64,000 nt of DNA from Terriglobia bacterium (GCA_020073165.1 JAIQFP010000005.1:232885-296884); one strand, 5' to 3'. Shown: positions 44,527 through 53,862, counted from the stretch's first letter. Numbers and translations: made by a program. Notes: generated from the sequence alone by a model not told the origin.

Positions 44527-45411
44527 TTACGGCTTCGCGCTCTTGTGAATCTCCACGGTCGACCAGGTTTTATCCGCCGCGTGGCAGAGATTCTCCAGCG
44601 GACACTCGGCGCACTTGGGCGAGCGCGCCATGCACAACCGTCGGCCGTGCCAGATGATCTGGTGGGCAAACAGCGTCCACTTCTCGCGCGGGATGATCGG
44701 CATCAGGTCCTGCTCGATCTTCTTGGGATCCTCGTTCCTGGTCAGCTCCAGCCGCCGCGAGATGCGCTGCACGTGGGTATCAACCACGACCCCTTCGTTC
44801 TTCCCGAACCAGGTTCCTAGCACGACGTTGGCTGTTTTGCGGGCGACACCGGGCAGCGAGAGCAGGTCATCCATGTTGTCCGGAACCTGGCCTCCGAAGT
44901 CAGACACGATTTTCTTCGCTGCCCCAACCACCGACTTGGACTTGTTGCGAAAGAATCCGGTCGAGCGAACGTCCGGCTGGAGATCTTCCGGCTCGAGCGC
45001 CGCGAAGTCCTGCACGCTGGGATATTTTTCGAAGAGGCCCGGAGTGACCCGGTTCACGTTGACGTCAGTCGATTGTGCAGACAGGATAGTCGCCACCAGC
45101 AGTTCCCAGGCGCTGCGGTGAGTGAGTGCGCAAGTCACACCGGGGTATTGCTGATCGAGCCGTCGCAGGATTTCCTGCACGCGCTCGGGGGCGACGGGAT
45201 TGTAGCCCTTGGGCTTGCTCGCAACCGACTTGGCGGCGGGCTGGACTTGGGCCCGACCCGGACCGAAGGCTGCCGCCCCTCCGCGGGCTTGCCGCGAGGG
45301 TCCGCGGCTCTGCTGCCCGCGGGGGACGCTCCGTCTGCCTTCGTGACGTCCGGTTTTGGCAGGTTGGCGGGGAACGACGCCGCGTACCATGGATTTTCGC
45401 CTCGCGGTCAT
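44527..45411 (-). CDS. nth: Endonuclease III
   Basis: 294 residues if begun at ATG 45411; other in-frame Met codons exist and the basic, Pro/Arg-rich first 60 residues are outside the family. Helix-hairpin-helix LPGVARKTANVVLG with catalytic Lys, then catalytic Asp in VVDTHVQR, and the [4Fe-4S] ligands C-x6-C-x2-C-x5-C (CMARSPKCAECPLENLC). It removes oxidised pyrimidines and cuts AP sites. Leftward, upstream of the S9 peptidase. Confidence 0.93.
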   Translation of the reverse strand: MTARRKSMVRGVVPRQPAKTGRHEGRRSVPRGQQSRGPSRQARGGAAAFGPGRAQVQPAAKSVASKPKGYNPVAPERVQEILRRLDQQYPGVTCALTHRSAWELLVATILSAQSTDVNVNRVTPGLFEKYPSVQDFAALEPEDLQPDVRSTGFFRNKSKSVVGAAKKIVSDFGGQVPDNMDDLLSLPGVARKTANVVLGTWFGKNEGVVVDTHVQRISRRLELTRNEDPKKIEQDLMPIIPREKWTLFAHQIIWHGRRLCMARSPKCAECPLENLCHAADKTWSTVEIHKSAKP

Positions 45412-45595
45412 CTTATCAAAACCCGCTCTCCCCGCAGAGGGACAGAGACGAGGTTTCAATCATCAATCAACAATCAAAAATCAACAATCGCCCCGTGCCT
45501 CTGGGGTGAGCCGTCCTTGGTAACCCGGGAGCAATTGACGTGTCCCACACATCCCGGTAGTCTGAAATCATTCCGGGACAAGCAGGGAAATCCTC

Positions 45596-45820
45596 ATGGC
45601 AGTGAAGTCCATCCAACTCGGGCAGGTGTGGCGTAACGATCAGGACGGCCAGGACTACCTGGTGACCAAGCTTTACAGCGAGGTGTTCTCGCAGTTCGCG
45701 GTGCTGCGCCCGGCTGCGGTGACGGCCCCGGATGCGCCCACCGTGCGGGTGAAAGTGACTAAGAACGCTCAAGGCGCGTCGCTGCCCGGATATACATTTA
45801 CCCAGGAAGGGTCGTTCTGA
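45596..45820 (+). CDS. Small conserved protein of unknown function
   Basis: 74 residues from ATG 45596. A beta-rich fold is suggested (SIQLGQVWRNDQDGQDYLVT, VTAPDAPTVRVKVTKNA), with no membrane part or known motif. I recall close relatives in Acidobacteriota. Upstream 45456-45489 is a low-complexity run of ATCAACA words. Confidence 0.6.
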   Translation: MAVKSIQLGQVWRNDQDGQDYLVTKLYSEVFSQFAVLRPAAVTAPDAPTVRVKVTKNAQGASLPGYTFTQEGSF

Positions 45821-45838
45821 ATTAGGCTCTGGGCTCTG

Positions 45839-45918
45839 GGCTTTAGGCTCTGGGGCAGAGCGCTCAATTCACCTGATATTGCCGCAGCCATGAATCCTGG
45901 AGCCACGAGCCTAAAGCC
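45839..45918. repeat. Intergenic inverted word repeat
   Basis: GGCTCTGG words repeated three times, then GGCTTTAGGCTC (45839-45850) and its perfect complement GAGCCTAAAGCC (45907-45918), in the gap before the dedA-type gene. Confidence 0.7.
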
Positions 45919-45940
45919 TAGCGCCTAGAGCCTGTTTCCC

Positions 45941-46567
45941 ATGACCGAGAAAATTCTCGCTCTTCTTTTTGTCTTCATCAAATCGGTGATTGCGGTCACC
46001 GGCTATGGCGGCATTGTTCTGCTGATGGCCATTGAGTCGGCTTGTATCCCCCTGCCTTCGGAACTGATCATGCCCTTCGCGGGGTACCTGGTGTTTGAGG
46101 GCACGCTGAAACTTTTGTGGGTGGCCACCGCCGGGGCCATCGGGTGCAACTTGGGATCGCTGGTCGCATACGAAGTCGGCTGTTACGGTGGGCGCCCGCT
46201 GGTGGAAAAATACGGTCGCTGGATTCTGTTGAGCCACCGCGAACTCGACTGGGCGGATCACTTCTTTGTGCGCTGGGGGCATGCGGCGGTGTTCATCGCG
46301 CGCTTGCTGCCGGTGATCCGGACGTTTATTGCCCTGCCTGCGGGAATTGCCCGTATGCCGCGCGGACGCTTTCATCTGTACACCTTCCTCGGATCATGGC
46401 CCTGGTGCTTTGGACTGGCATGGCTGGGCATGAAGCTGGGCGAGAACTGGCGGGAACTGGGCAAGTACTTCCATCAGTTCGACGCAGTCATTGGCGTGGT
46501 GTTGGCTGTAGGTGTGGCATACTTCGTCTGGACCCACTGGCAGAACCGGATCCGTGCCGTGGAGTAG
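45941..46567 (+). CDS. DedA-family (SNARE-associated) membrane protein
   Basis: 208 residues. DedA marks: MAIESACIPLPSELIMPFAG, GCNLGSLVAYEVGCYGG, and FIARLLPVIRTFIALPAGIA with the conserved Arg and Pro. Several membrane helices. DedA proteins are linked to lipid carrier (undecaprenyl phosphate) flipping and membrane homeostasis. Rightward, alone. Confidence 0.9.
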   Translation: MTEKILALLFVFIKSVIAVTGYGGIVLLMAIESACIPLPSELIMPFAGYLVFEGTLKLLWVATAGAIGCNLGSLVAYEVGCYGGRPLVEKYGRWILLSHRELDWADHFFVRWGHAAVFIARLLPVIRTFIALPAGIARMPRGRFHLYTFLGSWPWCFGLAWLGMKLGENWRELGKYFHQFDAVIGVVLAVGVAYFVWTHWQNRIRAVE

Positions 46568-46646
46568 AGCACACAAATTTGAAGATAGCAGTTCTCAGTT
46601 CTCTGATGTCAGTTCTCAGTACTTCCTTGGTCAGGAGGAGTTCGTG

Positions 46647-47090
46647 ATGAGGATGGTTCAGTGGTTGGTCGTTGTTGTGCTGTTGGCCGGAACAACGGCT
46701 CCTGCGGCCAGGGCGCAGGCCCAGCCCGGTCAGCCTTTCGTGGTCGAGTACTACTACAAGACCAAGTGGGGGCACGCCGACGAATTCCTCCGCCTGTTCA
46801 AGAAGAACCACTATCCCCTGCTTAAGAAAGAAGTGGAAATGGGACGGATGGTCAAAGTGTGGATGGACCAGCCGCGCTATCACACCACCGAAGACGGGCG
46901 TTGGGACTACCGGGTCACCATCGTCTTCACGAACGCCACCGTGGCCAACGAGCCGTTCGACGAAGATGCGCTCAAGAAGCAGTTATTCCCTGACCAGCAA
47001 ACCTACGAAAGGGAAGAGCAACGGCGCTTTGAAATTCTCGACGCGCACTGGGACCTGCCGGTGAAGGGTGTCGACTTGGGAGGAAAGTGA
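46647..47090 (+). CDS. Exported protein of unknown function
   Basis: 147 residues from ATG 46647 with GGAGG upstream. Signal peptide to about 24 (VVVVLLAGTTAPAARAQA). The mature part, PFVVEYYYKTKWGHADEFLR and then TTEDGRWDYRVTIVFTNATV, looks like a dimeric alpha-beta barrel style, with a charged C-terminus (PDQQTYEREEQRRFEIL). I do not recognise a named family. 46575-46625 upstream holds repeated CAGTTCTCAG words. Confidence 0.65.
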   Translation: MRMVQWLVVVVLLAGTTAPAARAQAQPGQPFVVEYYYKTKWGHADEFLRLFKKNHYPLLKKEVEMGRMVKVWMDQPRYHTTEDGRWDYRVTIVFTNATVANEPFDEDALKKQLFPDQQTYEREEQRRFEILDAHWDLPVKGVDLGGK

Positions 47091-47124
47091 GAGGCGACAT
47101 TCCCCAAAACAACCGCCCCTGGAT

Positions 47125-47973
47125 TCACTTCTTATCGAGGCCCAGGAATCTCGCGATCACCTTCTCCTGCCACTTCCAGGGTAGGACGCGCTTCATCCAA
47201 AGCTGCATGTGGGCATCAGGACCAACCACATAGCGGAGCTTGGGGTTCGGATTTCGGGCAATCTTCGCAATCACACGGGCCACTTCGATGGGATCGCGCT
47301 TCTTCAGCTTCTGCACCTGGTCCCGCATGCGCGCCCCGCGCGCTCGATTGGGCGAAGTGCCATCCACGGTCTTCTGGCCAAGATGTGCGTTGCGCGTCCA
47401 GATATCGGTCTGGTAGGCACCCGGCTCGACCAGCACTACCTTAATACCCAGCGCATTAATCTCTAATCGAAGCGATTCGCTCCAGCCTTCAAGCGCGTGT
47501 TTGGATGCCGCGTAGCTTGAGGTCGCGACGGCTCCATGCAGCCCGCTGATGGACGAGACCATGATGACGTGCCCGGAGTGCTGGCGGCGCATAGTGGGCA
47601 GCACCGCCTGAGTCATCGCCACATGGCCGAAGAAGTTGGTCTCGAACTGCAGGCGGATTTCGTCCAGCTTCATGTCTTCGGCGAAACCGGCGACGGCAAA
47701 TCCTGCGTTGTTGACCAGCACGTCGATGCGCCCGTAGTCGCGGACGACCGCATCCATGAACGTGGGGATGGTGTCGAACTCGGCCACGTTGAGGCGGCGT
47801 ACGTCGAGCTGGCTCGAAATGCCGGCGGCAGAGGCTGCCTGGTCGAGGCGGTCACGGCGGGTGAGGTCCCGCATGGAGGCGACTACCCTAAAGCCGCCCT
47901 TGGCCAGTTCCACGGCGGTCAGCAGGCCGATACCACTCGATGTGCCGGTGATCACTGCAATTTTTTCGGACAT
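47125..47973 (-). CDS. Short-chain dehydrogenase/reductase
   Basis: 282 residues from ATG 47973. Classical SDR: cofactor loop TGTSSGIG, NNAG at about 85 (VLVNNAGFAV), catalytic Ser in MVSSISGLHG, Tyr-x3-Lys in SYAASKHALEG. Arg residues after the second strand (ASMRDLTRRDRL) favour NADP(H). The substrate is unknown. Divergent from the 46-residue membrane peptide. Confidence 0.9.
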   Translation of the reverse strand: MSEKIAVITGTSSGIGLLTAVELAKGGFRVVASMRDLTRRDRLDQAASAAGISSQLDVRRLNVAEFDTIPTFMDAVVRDYGRIDVLVNNAGFAVAGFAEDMKLDEIRLQFETNFFGHVAMTQAVLPTMRRQHSGHVIMVSSISGLHGAVATSSYAASKHALEGWSESLRLEINALGIKVVLVEPGAYQTDIWTRNAHLGQKTVDGTSPNRARGARMRDQVQKLKKRDPIEVARVIAKIARNPNPKLRYVVGPDAHMQLWMKRVLPWKWQEKVIARFLGLDKK

Positions 47974-48061
47974 GGAGTCTAATTTAGTAGGATTCGGCGA
48001 GTTTGTCGTGGTGTGCTCGCGGGTAAAGGGCGCCCGTGCCACATCACCAGGGAGGTTCACC

Positions 48062-48202
48062 ATGCGGGCCATGATGGATTTCAGGCACCGTAGGAACAAC
48101 TATTTCCATCCGCATCCCTGGCAGGGAGCGTTCGCGCTGATTGCGAGCCTGGCGCTGGCGGTCTTGATTGTGCTGGTGCTGGGATTGTCGACTGCGCGAT
48201 GA
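48062..48202 (+). CDS. 46-residue single-pass membrane peptide
   Basis: Starts at ATG 48062 with GGGAGG six bases upstream. A basic, aromatic N-terminus (MRAMMDFRHRRNNYFHPHPW) is followed by one membrane helix (FALIASLALAVLIVLVLGL). The clear ribosome site and helix argue for a real small protein. Function unknown; it could be a regulator of a larger membrane complex. Confidence 0.5.
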   Translation: MRAMMDFRHRRNNYFHPHPWQGAFALIASLALAVLIVLVLGLSTAR

Positions 48203-48407
48203 CCGTTGGTGCGGGACCGGAAGCTTCGGACGAGCCGGGCATCTTCCTCACCTGCCTCAGCACGATTTCTCCCAACCGATGCTGATTTCGCGCGTCCAAA
48301 ATCTCCCTCTGCCCACTCCGCCGCTGCGGGTTGCAAATCGCCAGCCAATACGAGAACATAACCGTTTGCCTTACATCCCACAGAGCTCATAAGGAAGCAG
48401 TCGAATC

Positions 48408-49772
48408 ATGGCCAAGCGGCAGAGTGTGAAGTCTGAAGCGAAATCCGCCAGTCATAACATCAGCCAGTTAAAGGCACCCAAAGGAAAGCTCGGGGTGATG
48501 ATCCCCGGCATGGGCGCGGTGGCCACAACCTTCGTGGCCGGCGTCGAGGCCGTTCGCAAAGGCCTGGCCAAGCCCATTGGGTCCCTCACCCAGATGGGCA
48601 CCATCCGCCTGGGAAAGCGCACCGAGGGACGTTCGCCAAGGGTCAAGGAGTTTGTGCCGCTGGCCGGTCTCGACGACCTGGTGTTCACCGGTTGGGACAT
48701 TTTCGAAGACGACATGTACACCGCCGCGGCCAAGGCCGGAGTCCTGGAACGGCATCTGCTCGACCAGGTGAAACCCTTCCTTGGTTCGATCAAGCCGCGC
48801 ACCGCCGTGTTCGACCACAATTACGTCAAGAACCTCGACGGCCCCAACGTCAAGAAGGGCAAGAACAAGATGGACCTGGCGGAACAGGTCCGGGCTGACA
48901 TCCGCGAGTTCAAGAAAACCTCCGGCGCCACCCGCTTGATCACCATCTGGTGCGGTTCGACCGAATCGTTTATCACCCCAACCGCGGCCCACGAGACCGT
49001 GAAGTCTCTCGAAAAAGCGATGACCCAGAACGACGAGAACATCGCGCCTTCGATGGTCTATGCCTACGCCTCGCTGATGGAGGGAGTGCCCTTTGCCAAT
49101 GGCGCACCCAACCTGACCGTGGACATCCCCGCCATGCACGAGCTTTCGCGCCGCAACCAGGCCCCCATCTGCGGCAAGGATTTCAAGACTGGGCAGACCC
49201 TGATTAAGACCATCCTGGCCCCCGGATTCAAGGCGCGCATGATCGGCCTGAATGGCTGGTTCTCCACCAATATCCTGGGCAACCGTGACGGTGAGGTTTT
49301 AGACGACCCCGGCTCCTTCAAGACCAAAGAAGAGTCGAAACTTTCCGTCCTGGAGCACATTCTCCAGCCCGAACTCTACCCCGACCTTTACGGCAACTTC
49401 ACCCACAAGGTTCGCATCAACTATTACCCGCCCCGTGGTGATAACAAAGAGGGTTGGGACAATATCGACATCTTCGGCTGGCTTGGCTATCCCATGCAGA
49501 TCAAGGTGGATTTCCTGTGCCGCGACTCCATCCTTGCTGCCCCCATCGTGCTCGACCTAGTGTTGTTCCTGGACCTGGCTCAGCGCACTTCGGAACTGCA
49601 GGGCATCGGTATCCAGGAGTGGCTGAGTTTCTACTTCAAGTCTCCCATGACCGCTCCGGGGCTTTATCCCGAACATGATCTGTTCATCCAGTTGATGAAG
49701 CTGAAGAACACCCTGCGGCATTTGAAGGGAGAGGAACTGATCACACACCTGGGGCTGGAGTACTACGATTAA
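48408..49772 (+). CDS. ino1: Inositol-3-phosphate synthase
   Basis: 454 residues, ATG 48408 behind AAGGAAG. Myo-inositol-1-phosphate synthase family: NAD-binding start KLGVMIPGMGAVATTFVAGV, then FTGWDIFEDDMYTAA, GKDFKTGQTLIKTILAP with catalytic lysines, NGWFSTNILGNRDGEVL, and EWLSFYFKSPMT. It turns glucose-6-phosphate into inositol phosphate for phosphoinositides or osmolytes. Monocistronic. Confidence 0.95.
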   Translation: MAKRQSVKSEAKSASHNISQLKAPKGKLGVMIPGMGAVATTFVAGVEAVRKGLAKPIGSLTQMGTIRLGKRTEGRSPRVKEFVPLAGLDDLVFTGWDIFEDDMYTAAAKAGVLERHLLDQVKPFLGSIKPRTAVFDHNYVKNLDGPNVKKGKNKMDLAEQVRADIREFKKTSGATRLITIWCGSTESFITPTAAHETVKSLEKAMTQNDENIAPSMVYAYASLMEGVPFANGAPNLTVDIPAMHELSRRNQAPICGKDFKTGQTLIKTILAPGFKARMIGLNGWFSTNILGNRDGEVLDDPGSFKTKEESKLSVLEHILQPELYPDLYGNFTHKVRINYYPPRGDNKEGWDNIDIFGWLGYPMQIKVDFLCRDSILAAPIVLDLVLFLDLAQRTSELQGIGIQEWLSFYFKSPMTAPGLYPEHDLFIQLMKLKNTLRHLKGEELITHLGLEYYD

Positions 49773-49790
49773 TCGTGGGCCTCACAATCA

Positions 49791-50303
49791 TTACTTCTCG
49801 TTGAAGTCGACCCAGGCCCGGACCTTACCAAAGTCCACGCGCATGTTGCACTGCTTGGGCCCGAGGCGGGCAAAGTACACGGTAAGCTGCGGTTCGGCCT
49901 GGGGGAGCTTGCCGGTCTCCATCGGTGCGCGCACCAGGTCCTGCTGCTGATCGTACTTGCTGTCGGCGGCGACGTTGCGATTCACGATCATCGTCCAATC
50001 GGACTTTCCCGGAATGAAGTACACGCTGTAGGCGCCCACCGCGATCTCGGTGTTGCCCACCATGAGCGGAGTCTCCGCGAATAAGTGCATGGGAGAGTCC
50101 CCCGGCTCCCACAATTTTCCGATGGGCAGTTCGTCTTTCTTGCCGGCAGACGGGCGCTCGTAGCGCATGCTCATCTGCTTGTCGTCGGCAAACGTGCAGA
50201 CTGCGTTGCCAGGTTCGGGTTTGGAAGCGGGCTCCTGGGCGACCATCACTGTGGAGACAGCCAGACTGCTGAGGAAGAGTGCGCATAGAGCGAAGCAACG
50301 CAT
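49791..50303 (-). CDS. Exported DUF2911 protein
   Basis: 170 residues from ATG 50303 with GGAGG upstream. Signal peptide to about 22. DUF2911 marks: MSMRYERPSAGKKDELPIG, LWEPGDSPMHLFAETPL and GAYSVYFIPGKSDWTMIVN. The domain is common in secreted proteins of Acidobacteriota and Bacteroidota; function unknown. Convergent with ino1. Confidence 0.85.
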   Translation of the reverse strand: MRCFALCALFLSSLAVSTVMVAQEPASKPEPGNAVCTFADDKQMSMRYERPSAGKKDELPIGKLWEPGDSPMHLFAETPLMVGNTEIAVGAYSVYFIPGKSDWTMIVNRNVAADSKYDQQQDLVRAPMETGKLPQAEPQLTVYFARLGPKQCNMRVDFGKVRAWVDFNEK

Positions 50304-50437
50304 TGCTTGGCCTCCGAAGAAATGCGATTTGGGATAAGCCGTGATTCCTATTGCGCCCAAACATGCTAGCACCGTCCGAGGTGCATTGCAGTGATTAATA
50401 AGATCGATTGCAGGGGTGCAACCACGGCAGACACCCC

Positions 50438-51733
50438 CTACGCCAGCCCCTTTTCCTTCCGGTACTGGTCAAACTTCTCCAGGAAGTAATCAATATCTTT
50501 TTTCCGCACGTAATACGGGGTCGAGAGGCGCAGCTTTGAAGGCTCCCCGCCGCGGATGCGGATCTTGTGCATCTTCCACAGCCAGTTCTCCAGATCCACG
50601 CGTTGAACGGGCGGAACGTTGACCGTGGCAATGGCGCAACGCAAGGTTGGATCGGGCGAGGTCCAGGACTCGGCTCCGCGCTTCATCATTCCCGAAAGCA
50701 TGTAGTTGGCGAGTTCGCGGTGCCGGCGCTCAATGCGCGCCATGCCGATTTGATTGGCGAACTGGATGGCAGCGCGCATACCCGCCAGTGCAGGGACGTT
50801 GGAGGAGCCGATGCGCTGGAACCGTTCCGCGCGCAGCTTGGCATCGTCCCAGCCCTCGGTGGCGATGGTGTTCCACATGCGATCAATGACTTCGTCGCGC
50901 ACGAAGAGAAATCCCGTTCCCTTGGGCGCCTGCAGCCACTTGTGGGGGCTGGCGGAATAAAGATCGCAACCCAACTCGTGCAGGTTAAGTTCCATCATGC
51001 CGGGAACGTGGGCGCCGTCCACCGCGGACAGGATGCCCTTGGAGCGGGCCAGCGCGCAGAGTTCCTTGGCGGGCAGTACGGCTCCCGTCACCGTGGTGAT
51101 GTGGCTGAAGAAGATCACGCGCGTGCGCGGGGTGATCGCGTCCTGGAACAAGTTGAGCACCTGTACGGGATCGTGCACCGGCTTGGGCAGCGTAACTTTC
51201 CTGACTACGACCCCATAGCGCTTGGCCCGGAGTTGCCAGGGTTGCTCACCGCCGGGATGCTCCTGGTCGGTCATCAGCACTTCGTCGCCGGCCTTCATGT
51301 CAATCCCATTGGCGATGTAACTGTTGCCCTCCGTGGCGTTGCGTACCAGCGCAATCTCGTCACGATTGCATCCTACGAAGGCGGCCAGGGGATCGCGGAA
51401 TTCATTCCAGGCCGCGTAGCCCCAGATGGGGTAATCCTCCGGGTCCTGCTGGTCCAGTTTTTCCGTCTGGTTGTAGGAGTCGAAAATGGCCCGCAACACC
51501 GGCGCCGGGCTGGACCCTACGGTGCCGTTGTTCAGGTACACCTCGTCGGCGGGAATCAGAAACTGCTGGCGCAGTTCGTCCCAGTAAATGTCCTGGCTAC
51601 GTTCGTAGAGCGCGGGGTTGGGTAGGCTGGAGGGGGCCTTCTCCAACTGCGCGAACAGCTCCTGGCGGAAGGCAAAGGCACCCGCCAGACTGGCGGCGGA
51701 CGACAGAAAGCGCCGGCGATCGAGCACACACAC
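50438..51733 (-). CDS. Tat-exported class V aminotransferase-fold PLP enzyme
   Basis: 431 residues. Twin-arginine signal RRRFLSSAASLAGAFAF near the N-terminus (residues 6-22). The class V fold is clear: EVYLNNGTVGSSPAPVL, TEGNSYIANGIDMKAGDEVL, SAVDGAHVPGMMEL, and PLP Lys in SASPHKWLQAPKGTGFL. Isopenicillin N epimerase-like or cysteine desulfurase-like. Export of a folded PLP enzyme fits the Tat route. The substrate is unknown. Monocistronic, leftward. Confidence 0.88.
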   Translation of the reverse strand: MCVLDRRRFLSSAASLAGAFAFRQELFAQLEKAPSSLPNPALYERSQDIYWDELRQQFLIPADEVYLNNGTVGSSPAPVLRAIFDSYNQTEKLDQQDPEDYPIWGYAAWNEFRDPLAAFVGCNRDEIALVRNATEGNSYIANGIDMKAGDEVLMTDQEHPGGEQPWQLRAKRYGVVVRKVTLPKPVHDPVQVLNLFQDAITPRTRVIFFSHITTVTGAVLPAKELCALARSKGILSAVDGAHVPGMMELNLHELGCDLYSASPHKWLQAPKGTGFLFVRDEVIDRMWNTIATEGWDDAKLRAERFQRIGSSNVPALAGMRAAIQFANQIGMARIERRHRELANYMLSGMMKRGAESWTSPDPTLRCAIATVNVPPVQRVDLENWLWKMHKIRIRGGEPSKLRLSTPYYVRKKDIDYFLEKFDQYRKEKGLA

Positions 51734-51878
51734 CTCCTGACATCAAGACGGCGTCATGTTACGGCCAGTCCGCCGGACTGGCAAGCCGCCTCGCCACAGG
51801 ATATTGTGGAGAGGTTCGTGGAGCGAAGTGCATCCTATTACCAGTGACTGCAGATGCCTTGTGTGCACGGAACACATA

Positions 51879-52454
51879 ATGATCCTTGTCAGCCGCTTGC
51901 TACTGCTCGCTGCGCTCCTCCTCCCCAGCGCTTTGGGTGCTGCGGATACACCCAGGTCCATTGCCACCGACCGGTCCGTCCTGACCGTGCATGTTTTCAA
52001 GGCCGGGCTGTTCTCAGCTTTTGGCCATGAACATGAAATCAGCGCGCCCATCCAGCAAGGCTCGTTCACGGAGCAGAATCCCTCCGTCGAGTTGAGCGTA
52101 GACGCCCGCCAGTTGCGGGTCATGGACAAGGACATCTCCGACAAGGACCGCGCTGAGGTCCAGCAGACCATGCTCGGCCCCAAGGTGCTCGACAGCCAGC
52201 GCTTTTCCGAGATTCGCTTCCGCTCGACCGCCGTAACCCCTACCGCCGAGGGTAAGTGGACGGTGCAAGGAGACCTAACCATCCACGGCCAAACCCGCCC
52301 CGTGAAGTTCGAGGTCGCGCTCCAGGGCGGCCACTACCGCGGTTCCGCCGACCTCAAACAAAAGGACTTCGGCATCACCCCGATAACCGTCGGTGGCGGG
52401 GCGGTCAAGGTCAAAGACGAGTTACGGGTAGAATTTGACATTGTCGGCCAATAG
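51879..52454 (+). CDS. YceI-family exported protein
   Basis: 191 residues from ATG 51879. Signal peptide to about 21 (LLLLAALLLPSALGA). YceI lipocalin-like beta barrel: SVLTVHVFKAGLFSAFGHEH, DKDRAEVQQTMLGPKVLDS, YPEIRF-like FSEIRFRSTAV, GDLTIHGQTRPVKFEV and DFGITPITVGGGAVKVKDEL. The family binds isoprenoid-type lipids in the periplasm. Confidence 0.9.
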   Translation: MILVSRLLLLAALLLPSALGAADTPRSIATDRSVLTVHVFKAGLFSAFGHEHEISAPIQQGSFTEQNPSVELSVDARQLRVMDKDISDKDRAEVQQTMLGPKVLDSQRFSEIRFRSTAVTPTAEGKWTVQGDLTIHGQTRPVKFEVALQGGHYRGSADLKQKDFGITPITVGGGAVKVKDELRVEFDIVGQ

Positions 52455-52563
52455 CGCACCGGCCCAGATCTTAGGGGCCCCTCCGAAGCCTGGGGATAAC
52501 CTTGTGGCTCAATCCTGCGTCCAACTATAAGGAGAAATCCACGGGGAAGGTGTCTTTGCGGGG

Positions 52564-52569
52564 TATAAT
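52564..52569 (+). promoter_or_regulatory. TATAAT before the M48 peptidase gene
   Basis: A perfect -10 hexamer 42 bases before the chosen start codon (52612). No clear -35. GGGAG at 52600-52605 would serve as ribosome site. Confidence 0.4.
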
Positions 52570-52611
52570 CCCGCATAGATGCCGTGGGGCGGGTCAGAAA
52601 TGGGAGTTTTT

Positions 52612-53727
52612 ATGAAGCTTCGGCTTTTGGTGGTGGTGGCCGCGTTGCTGGCGTTCGCCTATATGACGCCGTGGAGTTTTTCGCAGGACAAGGGTAGCGG
52701 CGGCCCGTCCGACCAGAGCGCCTCAGGGAGTACGGCACCCTCGAGTCCGTCGGCACCTGCCGTCCACCCAGCTGACCCCGACAAGGTCAAGCACGATGGC
52801 GGCAAGGATGACGTGGACGCAATCGGTAACCGCAATGTGGGTTGCAACAAGGGCCTGGGCAACTGGTATAGCGTGGAAAAGCAGATTGCCATGGGCAAGC
52901 AGTATGCCCAGCAGGTGGAATCCAGCGTCAAGCTGATCCAGGACCCGGTCGTGACCGAGTATGTGAACCGCCTGGGACAAAACCTGGTGCGCAATTCCGA
53001 CTCGCAGGTGCCCTTTACCATCAAGGTGGTTGACTCGGATGAGATCAACGCCTTCGCATTGCCGGGCGGGTTTTTCTACGTAAATTCCGGGCTGATCCTG
53101 GCGGCGGACGAGGAGGCGGAACTGGCGGGGGTGATGTCGCACGAGATCGCGCACGTCGCCGCCTGCCACATTGCCCGACAGAACACCCGCGGCAACCTGG
53201 CGAACATCGCATCCATTCCGCTGATCTTTATCGGCGGCTGGGCGGGCTACGGGATCTACGAGGCGGCAGGCTTAGGGCTCCCCGTGACTTTCATGAAGTT
53301 CAATCGCGGCTTTGAGTCGGAAGCCGATTATCTTGGATTGCAGTATATGTACAAGTCGGGCTACGATCCGCAGGCCTACATCAGCTTCTTCGAAAAAGTA
53401 CAGGCCCAGGAGAAGAAGAAGCCGGGGACGCTGGCCAAGGTGTTCGCAGACCACCCCCAGACGCCGGACCGGATCGAGAAATCGCAGCAGGAGATCGCCA
53501 CCATCCTGCCAGCCCGGCCGCAATACATGGTTACGACTTCCGAGTTTGATGAGGTCAAGACCCGGCTGGCAGCCATCGAAAACCGCCGCAAGATGGTGGA
53601 CCAGAAAGACAGCAATAAGCCCAGCCTGCGGCGGACCTCCACCACCGATAAGAGCGGCCAGGACGGAAAGACTCCGGATGATGATCGTCCTACGTTGAAG
53701 CGGCGGGACGACGGCAGTCAAAACTAG
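52612..53727 (+). CDS. Exported M48 zinc metallopeptidase
   Basis: 371 residues from ATG 52612. Signal peptide to about 25 and a low-complexity linker (Ser/Pro/Gly). The M48 domain has HEIAH (His177, Glu178, His181) and the third ligand in GFESEADYLG (Glu235 region). A C-terminal helical and charged tail follows. A BepA/LoiP-like role in periplasmic protein quality control is likely. A strong terminator follows. Confidence 0.92.
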   Translation: MKLRLLVVVAALLAFAYMTPWSFSQDKGSGGPSDQSASGSTAPSSPSAPAVHPADPDKVKHDGGKDDVDAIGNRNVGCNKGLGNWYSVEKQIAMGKQYAQQVESSVKLIQDPVVTEYVNRLGQNLVRNSDSQVPFTIKVVDSDEINAFALPGGFFYVNSGLILAADEEAELAGVMSHEIAHVAACHIARQNTRGNLANIASIPLIFIGGWAGYGIYEAAGLGLPVTFMKFNRGFESEADYLGLQYMYKSGYDPQAYISFFEKVQAQEKKKPGTLAKVFADHPQTPDRIEKSQQEIATILPARPQYMVTTSEFDEVKTRLAAIENRRKMVDQKDSNKPSLRRTSTTDKSGQDGKTPDDDRPTLKRRDDGSQN

Positions 53728-53765
53728 GGAAGGCTCGGAGGCGGGAGTTCTCGTCCCTCTACAAG

Positions 53766-53795
53766 ACCGGCGGCTGCGGCCGCCGGTTTTGTTTT
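53766..53795 (+). terminator. Rho-independent terminator after the M48 gene
   Basis: ACCGGCGGC / GCCGCCGGT, perfect 9-bp stem with TGCG loop, then TTTTGTTTT. It starts 39 bases after the stop. Confidence 0.9.
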
Positions 53796-53824
53796 GGGTG
53801 GATCGGCACATCCGAAAAAAGAGC

Positions 53825-53858
53825 TTGACAAGGGGAAATATGTAACCGTATAGTTACA
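53825..53858 (+). promoter_or_regulatory. ArsR-type promoter with overlapping operator
   Basis: TTGACA (53825-53830), 18-base spacer, TATAGT (53849-53854). The inverted repeat TGTAAC-CGTATA-GTTACA (53841-53858) covers the -10. The ATG of the regulator (53863) is 8 bases after the -10, so the mRNA is leaderless or nearly so. Bound regulator would block RNA polymerase. Confidence 0.75.
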
Positions 53859-53862
53859 CATT

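Noticed and set aside
50567..51625. 352-codon rightward open frame
   Set aside because: Antisense to the aminotransferase-fold gene; no motif.
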